From: Diadophis punctatus similis
Taxonomy: Eukaryota; Chordata; Lepidosauria; Squamata; Dipsadidae
Direction of reading: 5' to 3'
Length of the DNA: 64,000 bases
Assembly: GCA_023053685.1 (NCBI GenBank)
Contig: JALIGW010000005.1
Location: 18,238,501 to 18,302,500 of the forward strand
The notes below the pieces were generated by a model. It ran no database searches. It worked only from the letters and a program-made list of their open reading frames with translations, and was not told where the DNA came from. Below, one piece after another: positions 45,536 through 55,959 of this stretch (position 1 is its first letter; every line of letters begins with the position of its first letter). The translations under genes and the position numbers were made by a program.

Positions 45536-46165
45536 TAGTATGCTGTTACAGTGTGGGGCGCATCTGAAACATGTGAAACAAGTTGATATCACTATCAAAG
45601 AAGCAGTACACTTAGTGACAGGTTGTCTCAAACCAATTGGGAAAATATATTGTCTTTCTGGCATTGTCCCACCTATGATCAGGAGAGAAGTAGTAGCAGA
45701 TGCTGAGAGAACTAAGCAAGAGAATGATCCTGGACATCCTGCGAATGGACATATCCCCCAAGCCTGCCGACTCAGATCTAGGAACAGCTTTATGGCAAGA
45801 ACAAACATTCTTGAGGGCACACAAGGACAAAATCAAATTAAAAGGTGAATGAAGGAGACCATCAAGCAAAGAATAACATAAAAGGAGGATATGGCTGAAG
45901 GATCTCACCTTCCTTATATACTTGGGAGGACACTGAATAGGTTGAGAGTTGGACTTGAGTGGAAGCTTTCATTGGATAACAACACACAATGTGAATATGG
46001 AGAGACTCAGAGTCCGACCCATCTCTGGTATGTTGGCTACCACCAGAAACATCTACCGATAATGACTTATTTTTGGATATTGACAAAACCAAGAAGGTGG
46101 CTTCATTCTGGCAATTTGAAGTTTGATCTAGACATGGAAGAAGTGTGTTTAGATAACTGACAGCT
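45536..46165 (+). mobile_element. decayed non-LTR retrotransposon, reverse-transcriptase C-terminal region
   Basis: Plus-strand frames give LQCGAHLKHVKQVDITIKEA, VTGCLKPIGKIYCLSGIVPP, MIRREVVADAERTKQEND, then after frameshifts NTQCEYGETQSPTHLW and DKTKKVASFW. This matches the layout VWCxSxHTKKVDVxxNxxxR, GCLRxTP...LAGIAPPxIRR..., a late CxCGxxxQTxxHL zinc motif and a final (A/V)xFW common to several non-LTR polyproteins. It is broken by stops and frameshifts. Exact clade unknown. Confidence 0.6.
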
Positions 46166-46935
46166 ATTTTTTATCTCTTATGTTTCATGATAAAATGACC
46201 AATTTCATCCAAGGTGGAGGGATGATTTTATATTTTCCATCAGAGCCTTGCATTTAAAGCTGATTATAAAGAAGTTTAAAGTATCATGATAGTGCTTCTA
46301 TGAGGAAATGTCACAGTGACTGAAAGGTTGATGCCAGGATGATCTTCAATTATGAAAGTGTCAGATATTTCTCTTTTGTTTCGTTTTCATTTCCTAGGCA
46401 ACTGTGCTGAAGGACTCAGAGCTTGCAAAATGCATTTAAGATTGTTTCTTGTCTCTCTTGTATTAACTGGAAATAAATTTACATTCACCATAAATCTATA
46501 TATCTCTTGATTGTGTCACCCATGATTACTGTATACTTTAGTGGTAATTGAATGTTCAATAAATTGCAGAACTAAATCACAATTTTGTGTTACTCTGTAA
46601 AGTTTTATAACAATTAGGCACCCACTGATACATGTTTCAGTTGAAGGAGAAATTCTGGTTTACTTCTGGACAAGATGTTATCTACCTCAACAACATTTGA
46701 GTTACATTTTCATTGACATTTTAAGAGCTGGGTCTGTACTTAAGACTTCCAAACAGTTTTCCCAAGTAAAAAAGTAGAATACAAAGAAGCCAAATTTGCT
46801 TAATTGTAACAGCAATGGATTTCATAAAGTAAGGTAAAAAAATCACTGAAGGTATGGTTAACTGGCACCGGGGAGACTCACATTCCAGTCTATCCTCTGC
46901 CATGAAAAATTGCTTGGTAAGTTGGGGTCAATCAT
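46166..46935. other. no recognisable feature
   Basis: AT-rich; no supported feature. Confidence 0.5.
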
Positions 46936-46938
46936 TTT

Positions 46939-47093
46939 AACAGATTAACAGAGTTGGAAGGGACCTTGCAGGTCATCTAGTCCAACCCCCTGCCCAAGCA
47001 GGAGACCCTTACATCTGTCTCTACCTAGGATCGAACTCACAACCTCCTGATTGTGAGGCAAGAGCTCTACCTCTAGGCCACAGCAGCTGGGTC
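46939..47093 (-). mobile_element. CR1-tailed tRNA SINE (antisense)
   Basis: The left part, in antisense, is a CR1 3' end (AGAGTTGGAAGGGACCTTGC, AGTCCAACCCCCTGC). The right part is a tRNA-like head: GGATCGAACTCACAACC is the reversed B box and GAGCTCTACCTCTAGGCCAC the A-box side. The fused layout indicates a SINE that uses CR1 machinery. Confidence 0.82.
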
Positions 47094-47095
47094 AT

Positions 47096-47843
47096 TTTTG
47101 GCTGAATCTATCCCACAGGGTTGCTACTGTATATGAATAAATGACAGAAACTATGTTTGTTGGCTTGAGCATGGTAGAAAATGAACCAGTAAATAAATAA
47201 TTTTACAAAATTACTGCTGGCAATTAAGAGGAATCTTAGTAAGCAGTGGATGAAAGACCAACACAAATTGTATGAGAAACAAAAGTAGATAATTTTCCCT
47301 TTCATTCCTTGGGAATTCAAGAGAGAATAAATGCAGTGGTTTTATGATTATTTGCTTTTGGAAATTAAGCTGAAAGATATTTAAGGAAGGTTCCCACCTG
47401 CCTTTATAGATATGGAAATCATTACTTGATGAAATACACATTCTTAATCAACCAAACAAGTGTTAAGCATCCAAACAAATTTTAGTCTCTTCCTTCTTAG
47501 AATAAATCTAAGATTGAATCTATATCCTATTTGAAAATTATCTGTAGTGTACTGTAGTACTAATGGAGTGACCTAATTCAGCATGATAAAAAGGAACGCT
47601 AGTTTAAGTTAGCTTCCGTGAAATTTTTGAAAGAAAGGTGTGATGGGGCACCTAACAAAAATAAATTTTTGCCTTTTTGTTGTGAGGTCTTCAGAACTGT
47701 CCCTTAATGGAAATTGGTTGGTGTTGTTGCAAACAAAGATTATTGTTGCAGTGGCTTTTAATTATAGAACAAGAAAGATAAATGATAGATAGATGAAATA
47801 TTTTATTGTGATTAAAACAACAACAACAAAGGCCAGGCTGTTG
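47096..47843. other. no recognisable feature
   Basis: AT-rich; no supported feature. Confidence 0.5.
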
Positions 47844-47851
47844 TTTTAAAG

Positions 47852-48119
47852 CAGGGGTGTCAAACTCGATATCATTGAGAGCCACATCAGGGGGGCTGAG
47901 GTGGGCGTGGCTGGGGTGGGCATTGCCAGCTCGACGTCACTCATGTCAGGGGTGCCTGTGATGACCCGAATGCTTTGCCAGAGAAAATGGGCTCCGAGCT
48001 CCATTTTAAGTGGTAGAGGCACCATGGGCCAGTCCGGTGTTTCCAGGGCGGCCCTGTGGAACAGATCTAAGCACTCTGTGGGTTGGTTTCAGCACCAGGC
48101 CTTGAGTTTGAAACTCCTG
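47852..48119 (+). mobile_element. hAT-type MITE, CAGGGGTGTCAAA family
   Basis: Starts CAGGGGTGTCAAACTCG and ends TTGAGTTTGAAACTCCTG. The perfect duplication TTTTAAAG lies at 47844-47851 and 48120-48127. It is close in sequence to the 45082 copy (GCATCAGG, GGTGGGC words). Confidence 0.92.
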
Positions 48120-48127
48120 TTTTAAAG

Positions 48128-48545
48128 TTTGCTTTCTTTCCAACAGCAGATTTAGAACAAGACATTAAAGAATCAGCTTAGCAGCTAAATTATGCCTAAA
48201 TCATACAGCAGATTAAAAGTTAACTGAGCGCTCCGAACAGCATTTTAATACCAACAACTCCAGGTAAGCGCATTCCCTGCCTTAGACTGAACACTTTTCT
48301 TTGCAATTGCACATCAATACCTCAGCATGAATTTTATTTATTGAAGTAAACAAATTGCTTCACTCCTTTAGCTTTGTTGTGGCTTCAGGCAGAAGTGTCT
48401 GTATAAATAAATAGGCAAAAAAAGGGAAAATGCAATACTGTCTGCTTAAAAAATAAATTGTTATTAAGAATTGTGGGGTTATGTGTTGGTTGATTCTGTA
48501 GCTCTATCTTCTCCTTCATATTAATGCAATAAGATGTAATAATTT
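48128..48545. other. no recognisable feature
   Basis: AT-rich; no supported feature. Confidence 0.45.
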
Positions 48546-49606
48546 ATAGAGGCGGTTCTCATTTAGTGACTGCAATTGCGACTCAGTCATTAAGTGAAAT
48601 GGCCACTAAGTGAAACATGCATGTGATCTTGTTAGAATATTCATGACTGGGAGAGCCATGTTAACAAGGTTAGCCAATGAATAGGCATAGCAACTGAATC
48701 AGCCAAAAGGAGCTAACCACTTCTGAATCTGTGCAGAGAATCAAAACTGAATACTTAAGCTTAAGGCTGGGTGTGGCTCCAGTCTCCACTCTGTACTCTT
48801 CCACTCTGAACTCTGCTGAAATGAAACTAACTCTCCTGCTTGTGTCTACTTGAAGAAAGATCTCTGCTAATGGTATTGTAAATTCATATGTTACTATGTT
48901 TATAAAGAAGTTTATGGAACTTCCGGTTCCGGATCGCTGCATCGCGGACGCTCCTCGTTGAGCGCCTTTCCTTTTCCCCGTTAAAGCCGCCAGAACAGCT
49001 GTCTGGCGGCTTGAAAGTCTCTGCCCCGGGCAAAGGGGAGAGATGAGAGCCGGACAGGTGGGGTAGAGCCCCCCCTAGTGCCCCAAGTGTCAGCCAGGGG
49101 CGCGAAAGGTGAGGTCTCCCCAGCCAGCCTGTCTCTTGCTCCGGGGACTTGGAAACCTCCGCTTTTGCGGAGCAAGATGCCGTGACCACCCGCTGCTTCG
49201 TGAATGGGATTACAACTACTTAATTGTTTAAACAAGCAGACAGAGAGAGACAGGATTTTAAAGGGCAAGTACAGATTTTTTTTTTTCTTTCAACTCCACT
49301 GCTGATTTTCACTTCGGAAGAAACTAAGTAACAGTTATTAGGCTACAACATGGCGATCGGAGAAAGTGGGAGGAGAAGTGAAAGTAACTTTCGTTTCCCT
49401 AGCAGCTTTTTTTCTTATGGAAATTTTTGATTTTGAAAGTTGGCTTTACTCTCTCTGTCTCCCGATTCTGGATTAAATAATAACTGACAATTTTTTAAAA
49501 ATAAAATTCTATCTGGCTTTGGAATTTGAAAGAATTTTAAAAGAAATTTAAAAGAACTTTAACTAGAGGCTTGGCTTTTTCTTTGTTCACCACTGGAAAT
49601 ACTAAA

Positions 49607-50728
49607 ATGGCTTCAAAATCTGGAAAGATTGTTTTGAATAAAAGAATGGATTATTCATCTGGTTATATTTCTAAAATGCAACTTACCACTGAGTTAACAC
49701 CCCCAAAGTCTTTAACACCTGAAAATTTAATAAGTACCTTAAAGATTATGAAAGATGAACTTATTGTTGAATTTAACCAAAAAATTAGTGAAATAGATAA
49801 TAAAATGCAGGCTGCTTTAAAGAATATTGACCAACAAATTAGAAATGATGTGTTGGAGGTATGTAAAGGTCTAGCAACAAATATTGAAGTTTTGGCAAAC
49901 CGCATTGAAGAAAACAAACAAGTTTTGACAACTTCAGTAGAATACATAGATAAAATACAAAATGACATTGCAAATTTTGAAACAGAGGTGTTAATGACGC
50001 AATTCAGATCCATGGAATTTGCCATAAGGGTCAGGGGGTTGAAAGAAGGATTATATGAAGATTTGAAAGGAAGGATGGTGGAAGCTTTGGAGCAGGTGTC
50101 TGGACTGTCTAAAGAAGAACTAGCCAGGCAAATTGATAAAATATATAGAATCAACTCCTGGTATGCAAAACAAAAACACCTACCAAGGGATATTGTAATA
50201 TACTTTACTACAAGAGCCTTACGGAATAGGATTATACAGGCGACGTTTAAGAATAACCTGCAGGTGAATGGCCAGGAACTGATGATATGGAAAGAAATTC
50301 CCTCTAAAATGCTCAAAGCCAGAAAAGATTATACCTTTCTGATTGATGAATTTAAAAGGTTAAATTTACATTACAAATGGGAAGCACCAACAGGAGTTGC
50401 AGTGAAATTTCTGGGAAAAAGATATCGGCTTAATACAACAAAGAAAGCTACTGAATTTTATGTCAACGTCTTAAAGGCTGATATATCCAAGATTCCAGAG
50501 GAAAGATGTATGAAAACAAAAGAGGAGGAGGAGGGAAAGCCATCCCTTCCTCTTCAAATCGAAACAGATTTACAAAATTTAAATGATTGGCAGAGCCAGA
50601 CAGATGTCTACAGTGTGGAAAAGGAGATGGAAGATCGGGGTCAGATGGGAGGCGAGCTGACAACTACAAAATTATCAAGTTACAAAAAGATGCAACCATC
50701 ATCAAGATACAACAAGATGCAGTGTTGA
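49607..50728 (+). CDS. L1 ORF1-type RNA-binding protein, 373 aa
   Basis: Predicted L1 ORF1 protein, a trimeric nucleic-acid chaperone that coats L1 RNA. Residues about 38-130 are heptad-rich and lysine/glutamate-rich, as in the ORF1 coiled coil. Residues about 138-225 look like the RRM (FAIRVRGLKEG, then RDIVIYFTTRALRNRIIQA). Residues about 232-290 match the C-terminal domain (PSKMLKARKDY, LHYKWEAPTGVAVKFLGKRY, ATEFYVNVLK). A charged tail of about 80 residues follows. I chose the ATG at 49607, which has A at -3 and G at +4; the longer frame from 49571 starts with TTG. No stop or frameshift is visible. Whether it is expressed cannot be told from sequence. Confidence 0.85.
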   Translation: MASKSGKIVLNKRMDYSSGYISKMQLTTELTPPKSLTPENLISTLKIMKDELIVEFNQKISEIDNKMQAALKNIDQQIRNDVLEVCKGLATNIEVLANRIEENKQVLTTSVEYIDKIQNDIANFETEVLMTQFRSMEFAIRVRGLKEGLYEDLKGRMVEALEQVSGLSKEELARQIDKIYRINSWYAKQKHLPRDIVIYFTTRALRNRIIQATFKNNLQVNGQELMIWKEIPSKMLKARKDYTFLIDEFKRLNLHYKWEAPTGVAVKFLGKRYRLNTTKKATEFYVNVLKADISKIPEERCMKTKEEEEGKPSLPLQIETDLQNLNDWQSQTDVYSVEKEMEDRGQMGGELTTTKLSSYKKMQPSSRYNKMQC

Positions 50729-50834
50729 AGTTTATTGGACAGATGGTTGCCATTATGACTGTACTTTTCTTTTTCCCTTCTTTCCTTAATTTTTTTTTCT
50801 TTTCTTTACTTCTTGCATTCTTTTTTTTTCTTTT

Positions 50835-51280
50835 GTTTTTTTTGGGGGGCTTATTCAAAGTATTATTAATTCTTTTTAAAGATTTAGAACTTTTTTGAAC
50901 CTAATAATTTAATACATAGTAACATTATGTTACTAATAGAGTGGTAGAATTTATGATGAAGTTTAAGGTTTTTGTATTATTATTTAGTTATTTTTTGTGT
51001 AATATCAATTTAAGTTTTATTTAATTGTGAGAAAGATTTGGAATTGTTATCTATCCAGTTATAAAATATTACAATTAGATTTAACATTTTTTTTTTTGGG
51101 GGAGGAAGGTTATTTAAAGTTTGGAATTAGTGCTTATAATCTGATATATAGTAATAGTATGTTATTTATATACTGATTGATTTTATGATGAAGTTTAAGG
51201 TTTTTGTATTTAATACTTAGTCATCATTTATGTAATAATCATTTAATTCTTAGTTAACAGTGAAGAAATGTTGTGAAGGG
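50835..51280 (+). repeat. tandem duplication in the L1 3' UTR, period about 232 bp
   Basis: ATGATGAAGTTTAAGGTTTT occurs at 50953 and 51185. T-run plus GGGGG upstream (50838 and 51095) and TAGTAA...ATGTTA words keep the same order in both units. Confidence 0.8.
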
Positions 51281-51428
51281 TAGATGATTGAAAGGAGGAG
51301 GAAGGAATTTTTATTAGTGTACAATTTGGAGTTGAAGTTTTAAAAAAATAAGGTGGAAGTCAAAATTTTTTAATTTAATTTAAATTTATTTTATTGATAT
51401 TATGCCCTGTACTCTCTCTGGGAAGTCC

Positions 51429-51470
51429 GGGGGGGAGGGGGGGAGGGAAAGGGGTGGGTTAGGGGGGAGA
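51429..51470 (+). other. G-rich polypurine tract in the L1 3' UTR (potential G-quadruplex)
   Basis: Several G runs of 4-7 separated by A or T. Mammalian L1 3' UTRs are known for a similar polypurine G-quadruplex tract, which supports the L1 call. Confidence 0.7.
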
Positions 51471-51859
51471 AAAATTAAAAAAAATGTTTGTACTTTCTAT
51501 TTAATGTTTAGCTATTATCTATGTAATTTTGTACTAATAAAACTTTTTGGAAAAAAAAAAAAGAAGTTTATGAATCCAGCTGAATCAGTCATCTGTGTGT
51601 GCTTCTGGTTTTGATATTTGCAACAAACTTTAATAGATCTTACTTCAGTTTTCCTTTGCTTGACAGGCCTGCAAATCTCATAAATGCATGGATTGGTTGC
51701 AAAGTTACCTTTTTGTCACCATCATAACAATGAGCAGCTACTGCATGAGGCAGTTGCTAAATGAAGATGAAGGTGATCTATATAGAAATAGATCATCTAA
51801 GGAAAAAAATAAAAAGATAAAGAATATGTTTCTTAACCTAATACCTTTGCATTAGTGGT

Positions 51860-52300
51860 GAATATCTGTAGCTTGGGTGTAGGATGAGAGTGAAGGTTAG
51901 TTCTCCAAGCTTGTGGGTTGGTTTCCAAACATTTTGTTACCAGGCAAGGTAACATCTTCAATGGAGTTTAGGGGATGTAAGTGATCTTCTGTTTATAAGG
52001 ACTTCAGGTGTGGGTGTGTCAAGTGAGGGTCCTGTGATGGGTCAGCTGTGAGTCATCAGTGAGTCTTGTGTTGGGTCTTGTGATAAGCAGATTACATCAG
52101 GTCAGGGTCATTGGGAGGTGAACTGCTGGTGGGGGAGGGTTGTGTGGGTTGGTTGAGGGTCAGTGCTGTCTGTGGTTGGCTGTGTGGTTGATTTGGATTC
52201 TGAGGGGTTTGTAGGCTGGTTGTAGGTTAATGTGTCTGTTGATGGAATCACTTGTGGAGTGCCAGGCTTTGATGAACTCACGGGCGTGGCGGATGGTAGC
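51860..52300 (-). mobile_element. Penelope-like element, C-terminal and 3' fragment
   Basis: Minus strand: EFIKAWHSTSDSINRHINL near 52210-52290, then a C- and A-rich region with CACAGGACCCTCACTTG and GATGTTACCTTGCCTGGTAA, matching the sequence at 25-480. AWHS...SINRH resembles the end of Penelope-like proteins. No complete domain is present. Confidence 0.55.
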
Positions 52301-53200
52301 ATGGCCTATGATTTTTGTGTTGCTCCAATCGAACTAATAACTTTGGCCATATTAAGTGGAAGGTTTGTTCCGCACTTAAAGATAGAATTTTGCTCTCTTC
52401 TTCCCAGTGGAGATTTTGGCTAAAATTATATCCCTTTTCAGGATTTTTCACTCATTTCTATCTCCTTATTTTAAATTAGACATTAAGGGTGTATTGTGTT
52501 ACTTGCTCTTCCAAAAGATTTCAAAAATCTTACAAGGAAAAAAACCCCTGCTTTGCTAATGATGACAAACCTTTTCCCCCTGTTCTGATGTTTATATATA
52601 TGAAGCACTAATTAGCCTAGCTGAAATCAACCTTTGCTACAATAGAAGACTCTAGTGCTGATGATTAATTTAAAATAACTTTCTCTAGAAATCTAATGTG
52701 CAAAAATTGTTTCTACTAATAACTACTACCAAAAAGAGAGAAACTGGGAGATGAACTAGGTCTTAACCTGAAAATTTATCTCCCTTCCTTTGATTTATAC
52801 ATGCACACGCATCAACACATCAACACACACACACTAATGATATACATGACTTGTGTAACATTTCGTATAAAAACTCATTTTTGAGACATGATAAGGGAAG
52901 ACCTAGCCTTGTGTCAGCATGTCATGGTATGTGGGAAAGACCTGAAGCAGGCGGGTGGGACAAAGAGATGCTGCCTAGAGAATGGTCAGATAAGAGACAG
53001 CATAGCCCACAGCTGGATAGTGAGCATGGCAAGGGGCTCAGAAGACACCCTCTCTAGTTTCCTGACCTGTAAAAGAGACAGTGGGAGAAATGTATTTCCA
53101 TACTTGCAAGATTCGGTGAATGTACCTTTAAAATAATATAGAATTAACTTATCTGGTCATGCCTCCTATCTGGTCTATCTGATAAGGGTGACACAGTCTT
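52301..53200. other. no recognisable feature
   Basis: AT-rich; the first 100 bases may be the degraded upstream part of the Penelope-like element. A (CA)n patch is at about 52824-52834. Confidence 0.45.
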
Positions 53201-53204
53201 TCTT

Positions 53205-53471
53205 TAGCAACAGAGTGGTTAATGCCTGGAACTCACTACGTGACTCTGGTTTCATCACCAAACCCCCAAAACTTTACCCTTAGACTGTCCACTGTTGACC
53301 TCACCAGATTCCTAAGAGGTCAGTAAGGGGCGTGCATAAGTGCACCAGCGTGCCTACCATCCCTGTCCTAATGTTCCCTCTTAGCAGTACCCATCTTATG
53401 TATATAAACAATGTTATATCTATGTATATTACCAATACGTACTTGACAAAATAAAAATAAAATAAATAATA
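53205..53471 (+). mobile_element. Rex1/CR1-like LINE, short 3' end
   Basis: Encodes SNRVVNAWNSLRDSG with a small deletion, then LSTVDLTRFLRGQ, followed by AAGGGGCGTGCATAAG and an AAAATAAAAT-type tail, as in the longer copies. 5' truncated. Confidence 0.85.
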
Positions 53472-54195
53472 AATAAAAATGTATGCGGTGGCTAGGAGGA
53501 GTGGGATTTCCTGGGGCTAATGATAAATCTAATAATTTTCCCTGGACAGTTTCTTAATCTTTAACAGTATTTTTTCCCCCCAAGATCCTCTTCAGATTTT
53601 TCTTTCTGTTTTTGGTCTTGTGGGACGTTAAGAGAAGCTGTTTACCTACCTGGTTGCATCTTTTTGTATGTTCTTTCTGCAATAACGAGTAATTTAAGGT
53701 CTATGCCACCAAAACACATGGATCGTCTTGTTCAGGGAGCAGATGATGATGAGTGTTGAGGTTGATGGTCCAGAGTTGAACTTCTAAATCAGAGAGACTG
53801 CTGAAAATCTGGGAGGTTAAAGTGTTCATTTTATTGCTACAAATAGAAAGGAGTTGGTAATTTATGTTGTGCAGATTGAAGTGGATAGTTTTGTGTGTCA
53901 GGTATTGAAACCTCCCTGGAAATAGGTATCTTTTATTTCTAAAGCCACAGCCAATTGTTTAACTTGACAACATTTATTGTTTTCTGCTATATAGATGGTC
54001 TCATGGGCCCATCTCTTATATAACATTTTTATTGGTTTCTTAGGTCAACATTGTTTTGTGAATGGCACACAGGATTTAGATTTGGACCGCCTCCACTAAT
54101 ATCTTCTCACCTGTGAACTTATGTCACAGTCTTTTGTTCTTAGAACTTATGTGACAAAGAGGAATATGAAACTGTGTTAACTGTTAAAAACCTTT
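53472..54195. other. no recognisable feature
   Basis: No repeat or exon was recognised. Confidence 0.45.
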
Positions 54196-54199
54196 GAAC

Positions 54200-54918
54200 A
54201 GTTTCGCATGGTGCACTAATTGCGACCCTACTTGGATCAGGAGGCTCTTCTCACAGTTACTCATGCCCTTATCACCTCACGGCTTGATTATTGCAATGCA
54301 CTCTACATGGGGCTACCCCTGAAGAGTGTTCGGAGACTACAGTTGGTCCAGAATACAGTTACGCGAGCTATTGTGGGTGAGCCTAGATACACCCACATTA
54401 CATCAATCCTTTGCAAGCTGCACTGGCTTCCTATCGGTCTCTGGACACAATTCAAGGTGTTGGTCATTACCTTTAAAGCCCTACATGGCTCAGGGCCAGA
54501 TTGTCTTAGAGACTGCCTTCTACCACATACCTCTCAGCGACCTGTAAGATCCCACAGAGTTGGTCTTCTTCGGGTCCCATCAGCTAAACAGTGTTGGCTG
54601 GCGGGTCCGCAGGGGAGACCCTTCTCTGTGGCTGCCCCAGCTCTCTGGAATCAGTTACCTCCTGAGATCCGCACTACCCACACCTTATTGGCCTTCCGGA
54701 AAGCGGTAAAGACCTGGCATTTCCGACAGGCCTGGGGCCACTGACCTTGTGGGGATGACTAGCGAGGTCGGGTCATGAATGTATGGATGGCTGAAACTGT
54801 TTTAAATTGTAAATGTGTTTTTTTAAACTGTTTTTAGATGTTTTTGTATTGATTTGATGTTTGTTCTTCTGTTGTGAGCCTCCCAGAGTCCCTAGGGAGT
54901 TGGGCGGCATAGAAATGG
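54200..54918 (+). mobile_element. L2 LINE 3' part with open reverse-transcriptase C-terminus
   Basis: The 174-codon frame to 54744 reads ITSRLDYCNALYMGLPLKSV, RRLQLVQNTVTRAIVGEP, LHWLPIGLWTQFKVLVITFK, APALWNQLPPEIRT and FRKAVKTWHFRQAWGH, the thumb and C-terminus of L2 reverse transcriptase. Polymerase catalytic residues lie upstream of the truncation and are absent. The 3' UTR has CCCAGAGTCCCTAGGGAG and GGGCGGCATAGAAATGG. An expanded AAAT/AAAAT tail follows. Confidence 0.92.
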
Positions 54919-55125
54919 AATAAATAAATAAATAAAATAAAATAAAATAAAATAAAATAAATAAAATAAAATAAAATAAAATAAATAAAATAAAATAAAA
55001 TAAAATAAAATAAAATAAAATAAAATAAAATAAAATAAAATAAAATAAAATAATAAAATAAAATAAAATAAAATAAAATAAAATAAAATAAAATAAATAA
55101 AATAAAATAAAATAAAATAAAATAA

Positions 55126-55188
<63 letters not shown>

Positions 55189-55190
55189 AA
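54919..55190. repeat. (AAATA)n/(AAAT)n microsatellite, expanded L2 tail
   Basis: About 270 bp of AAAATA and AAAT units directly after the L2 3' end. The long Phe/Ile/Leu frames on the other strand are artefacts. Confidence 0.95.
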
Positions 55191-55359
55191 TGATAAATGG
55201 AATTGGGGTTCAAAACATTGAAACAATGGCAACATTAAAGCAACATTAACAATCTTCCAGAGAAGTTGGGAACTAGATCCTCTAGTAAATTTAAACTTTT
55301 GCTGCATTTTGGATGGAGTGGATCTCTGTCTCTCTCATTCTCTCTTGCTTGAATTATTA

Positions 55360-55790
55360 ATGAATTAGAATAGAGCTGGAAGGGACCTTGGAGGTCTTTT
55401 GGTCCAGCCTCCTGCTCAAGTAGGAGACCCTATACCAGTTCAGATAGGTGCTTGTCCAATCTTTTCTTAAAAACCTCCAGTGATGAAGCACCCACAACCT
55501 CTGAAGGCAATCTGTTCTATTGGCTAATTGTCCTCACTGTTAGGAAGTTTCTCCTTAATTCCATGTTGCTTCTCTCCTTGATTAGTTTCCATCCATTGTT
55601 TCTTGTCTTGCCTTGCCTTCTGGTGCTTTGGAAAATAACCCCCTCCCTTCTTTCTGGCAGCCCCTCAATTCTGAAATACTGCTGTCATGTCACTCCCAGG
55701 CCTTCTTTTCTCTAGACTGGTCATACCCAATTCCTGCAATCATCTTCATATCTTTTTGTCTCCAGGCATTTAATCATCTTAGCTTTCATA
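55360..55790 (-). mobile_element. CR1 LINE 3' part (antisense, 5' truncated)
   Basis: Starts with AGAGCTGGAAGGGACCTTGG and GGTCTTTTGGTCCAGCC. AAAACCTCCAGTGATGAAGC and AAGTTTCTCCTTAATTCCA follow, collinear with the CR1 at 21161. Minus-strand coding words are broken by indels. Confidence 0.88.
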
Positions 55791-55959
55791 TCTAGTTTTA
55801 TCTTTTATGCTGTCTTAATCATGTAATTCTAAAAGGCTTGCACAGATTCACTCAATATAATAAATAATACAAGCTAAAAAAATAAACAAAGCCAATCAAG
55901 TATGACTAATCAATAATCTACATTTATAATACCACCACCTCTGAATAATGAGGAAAAAG

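Larger units (their letters stand above)
48917..51559 (+). mobile_element. L1-type LINE with ORF1 but no ORF2 (HAL1-like)
   Basis: A GC-rich 5' region starting GAACTTCCGGTTCCGGATCG leads to an intact ORF1 (49607-50728), then an AT-rich 3' UTR, a G-rich tract (51429-51470), AATAAA (51537-51542) and a poly(A) tail. The 13-bp duplication AAAGAAGTTTATG lies at 48904-48916 and at 51560-51572, where it merges with the tail. This is the signature of target-primed reverse transcription and marks the element as complete from end to end. At about 2.6 kb it has no room for the endonuclease/reverse transcriptase, and no such frame exists. The 5' region holds AACATGGCGATCGG near 49348, a YY1-like word. 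Confidence 0.88.
48630..51635 (+). mobile_element. candidate solo LTR (about 350 bp) split by the L1
   Basis: Starts TGTTAGAATATTCATGAC, and GATCT occurs just before (48625-48629) and after (51636-51640). It has LTR-like content: a TTAAGCTTAAGG/CTCCAGTCTCC stretch and TTATAAAG near the end. The right end reads AACTTTAATA and lacks a clear CA, so the call is tentative. Confidence 0.45.
48546..51784. mobile_element. MITE-like element with TATAGA...TTCTCATTTAG ends, split by an LTR and an L1
   Basis: The left part (48546-48629) has GGTTCTCATTTAGTGACTGC and GGCCACTAAGTGAAACATG. The right part (51636-51784) has GGTTGCAAAGTTACC, GCAGTTGCTAAATGAAGATG and CTATATAG. The ends are rough inverted repeats, and the right part continues the left at the GATCT duplication. 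It is distantly similar to the CAGGTAGTCCTCGAC family. Borders are approximate. Confidence 0.55.

Noticed and set aside
49571..49606. Extended ORF1 start at 49571
   Set aside because: The codon there is TTG; the first ATG, in good context, is at 49607.
49663..50316. 217-codon minus-strand frame opposite ORF1
   Set aside because: A shadow of the ORF1 coding strand; no domain and no context.
54773..55307. 146- and 157-codon Phe/Ile/Leu-rich frames that look like membrane proteins
   Set aside because: They are translations of an AAAT/AAAAT microsatellite.
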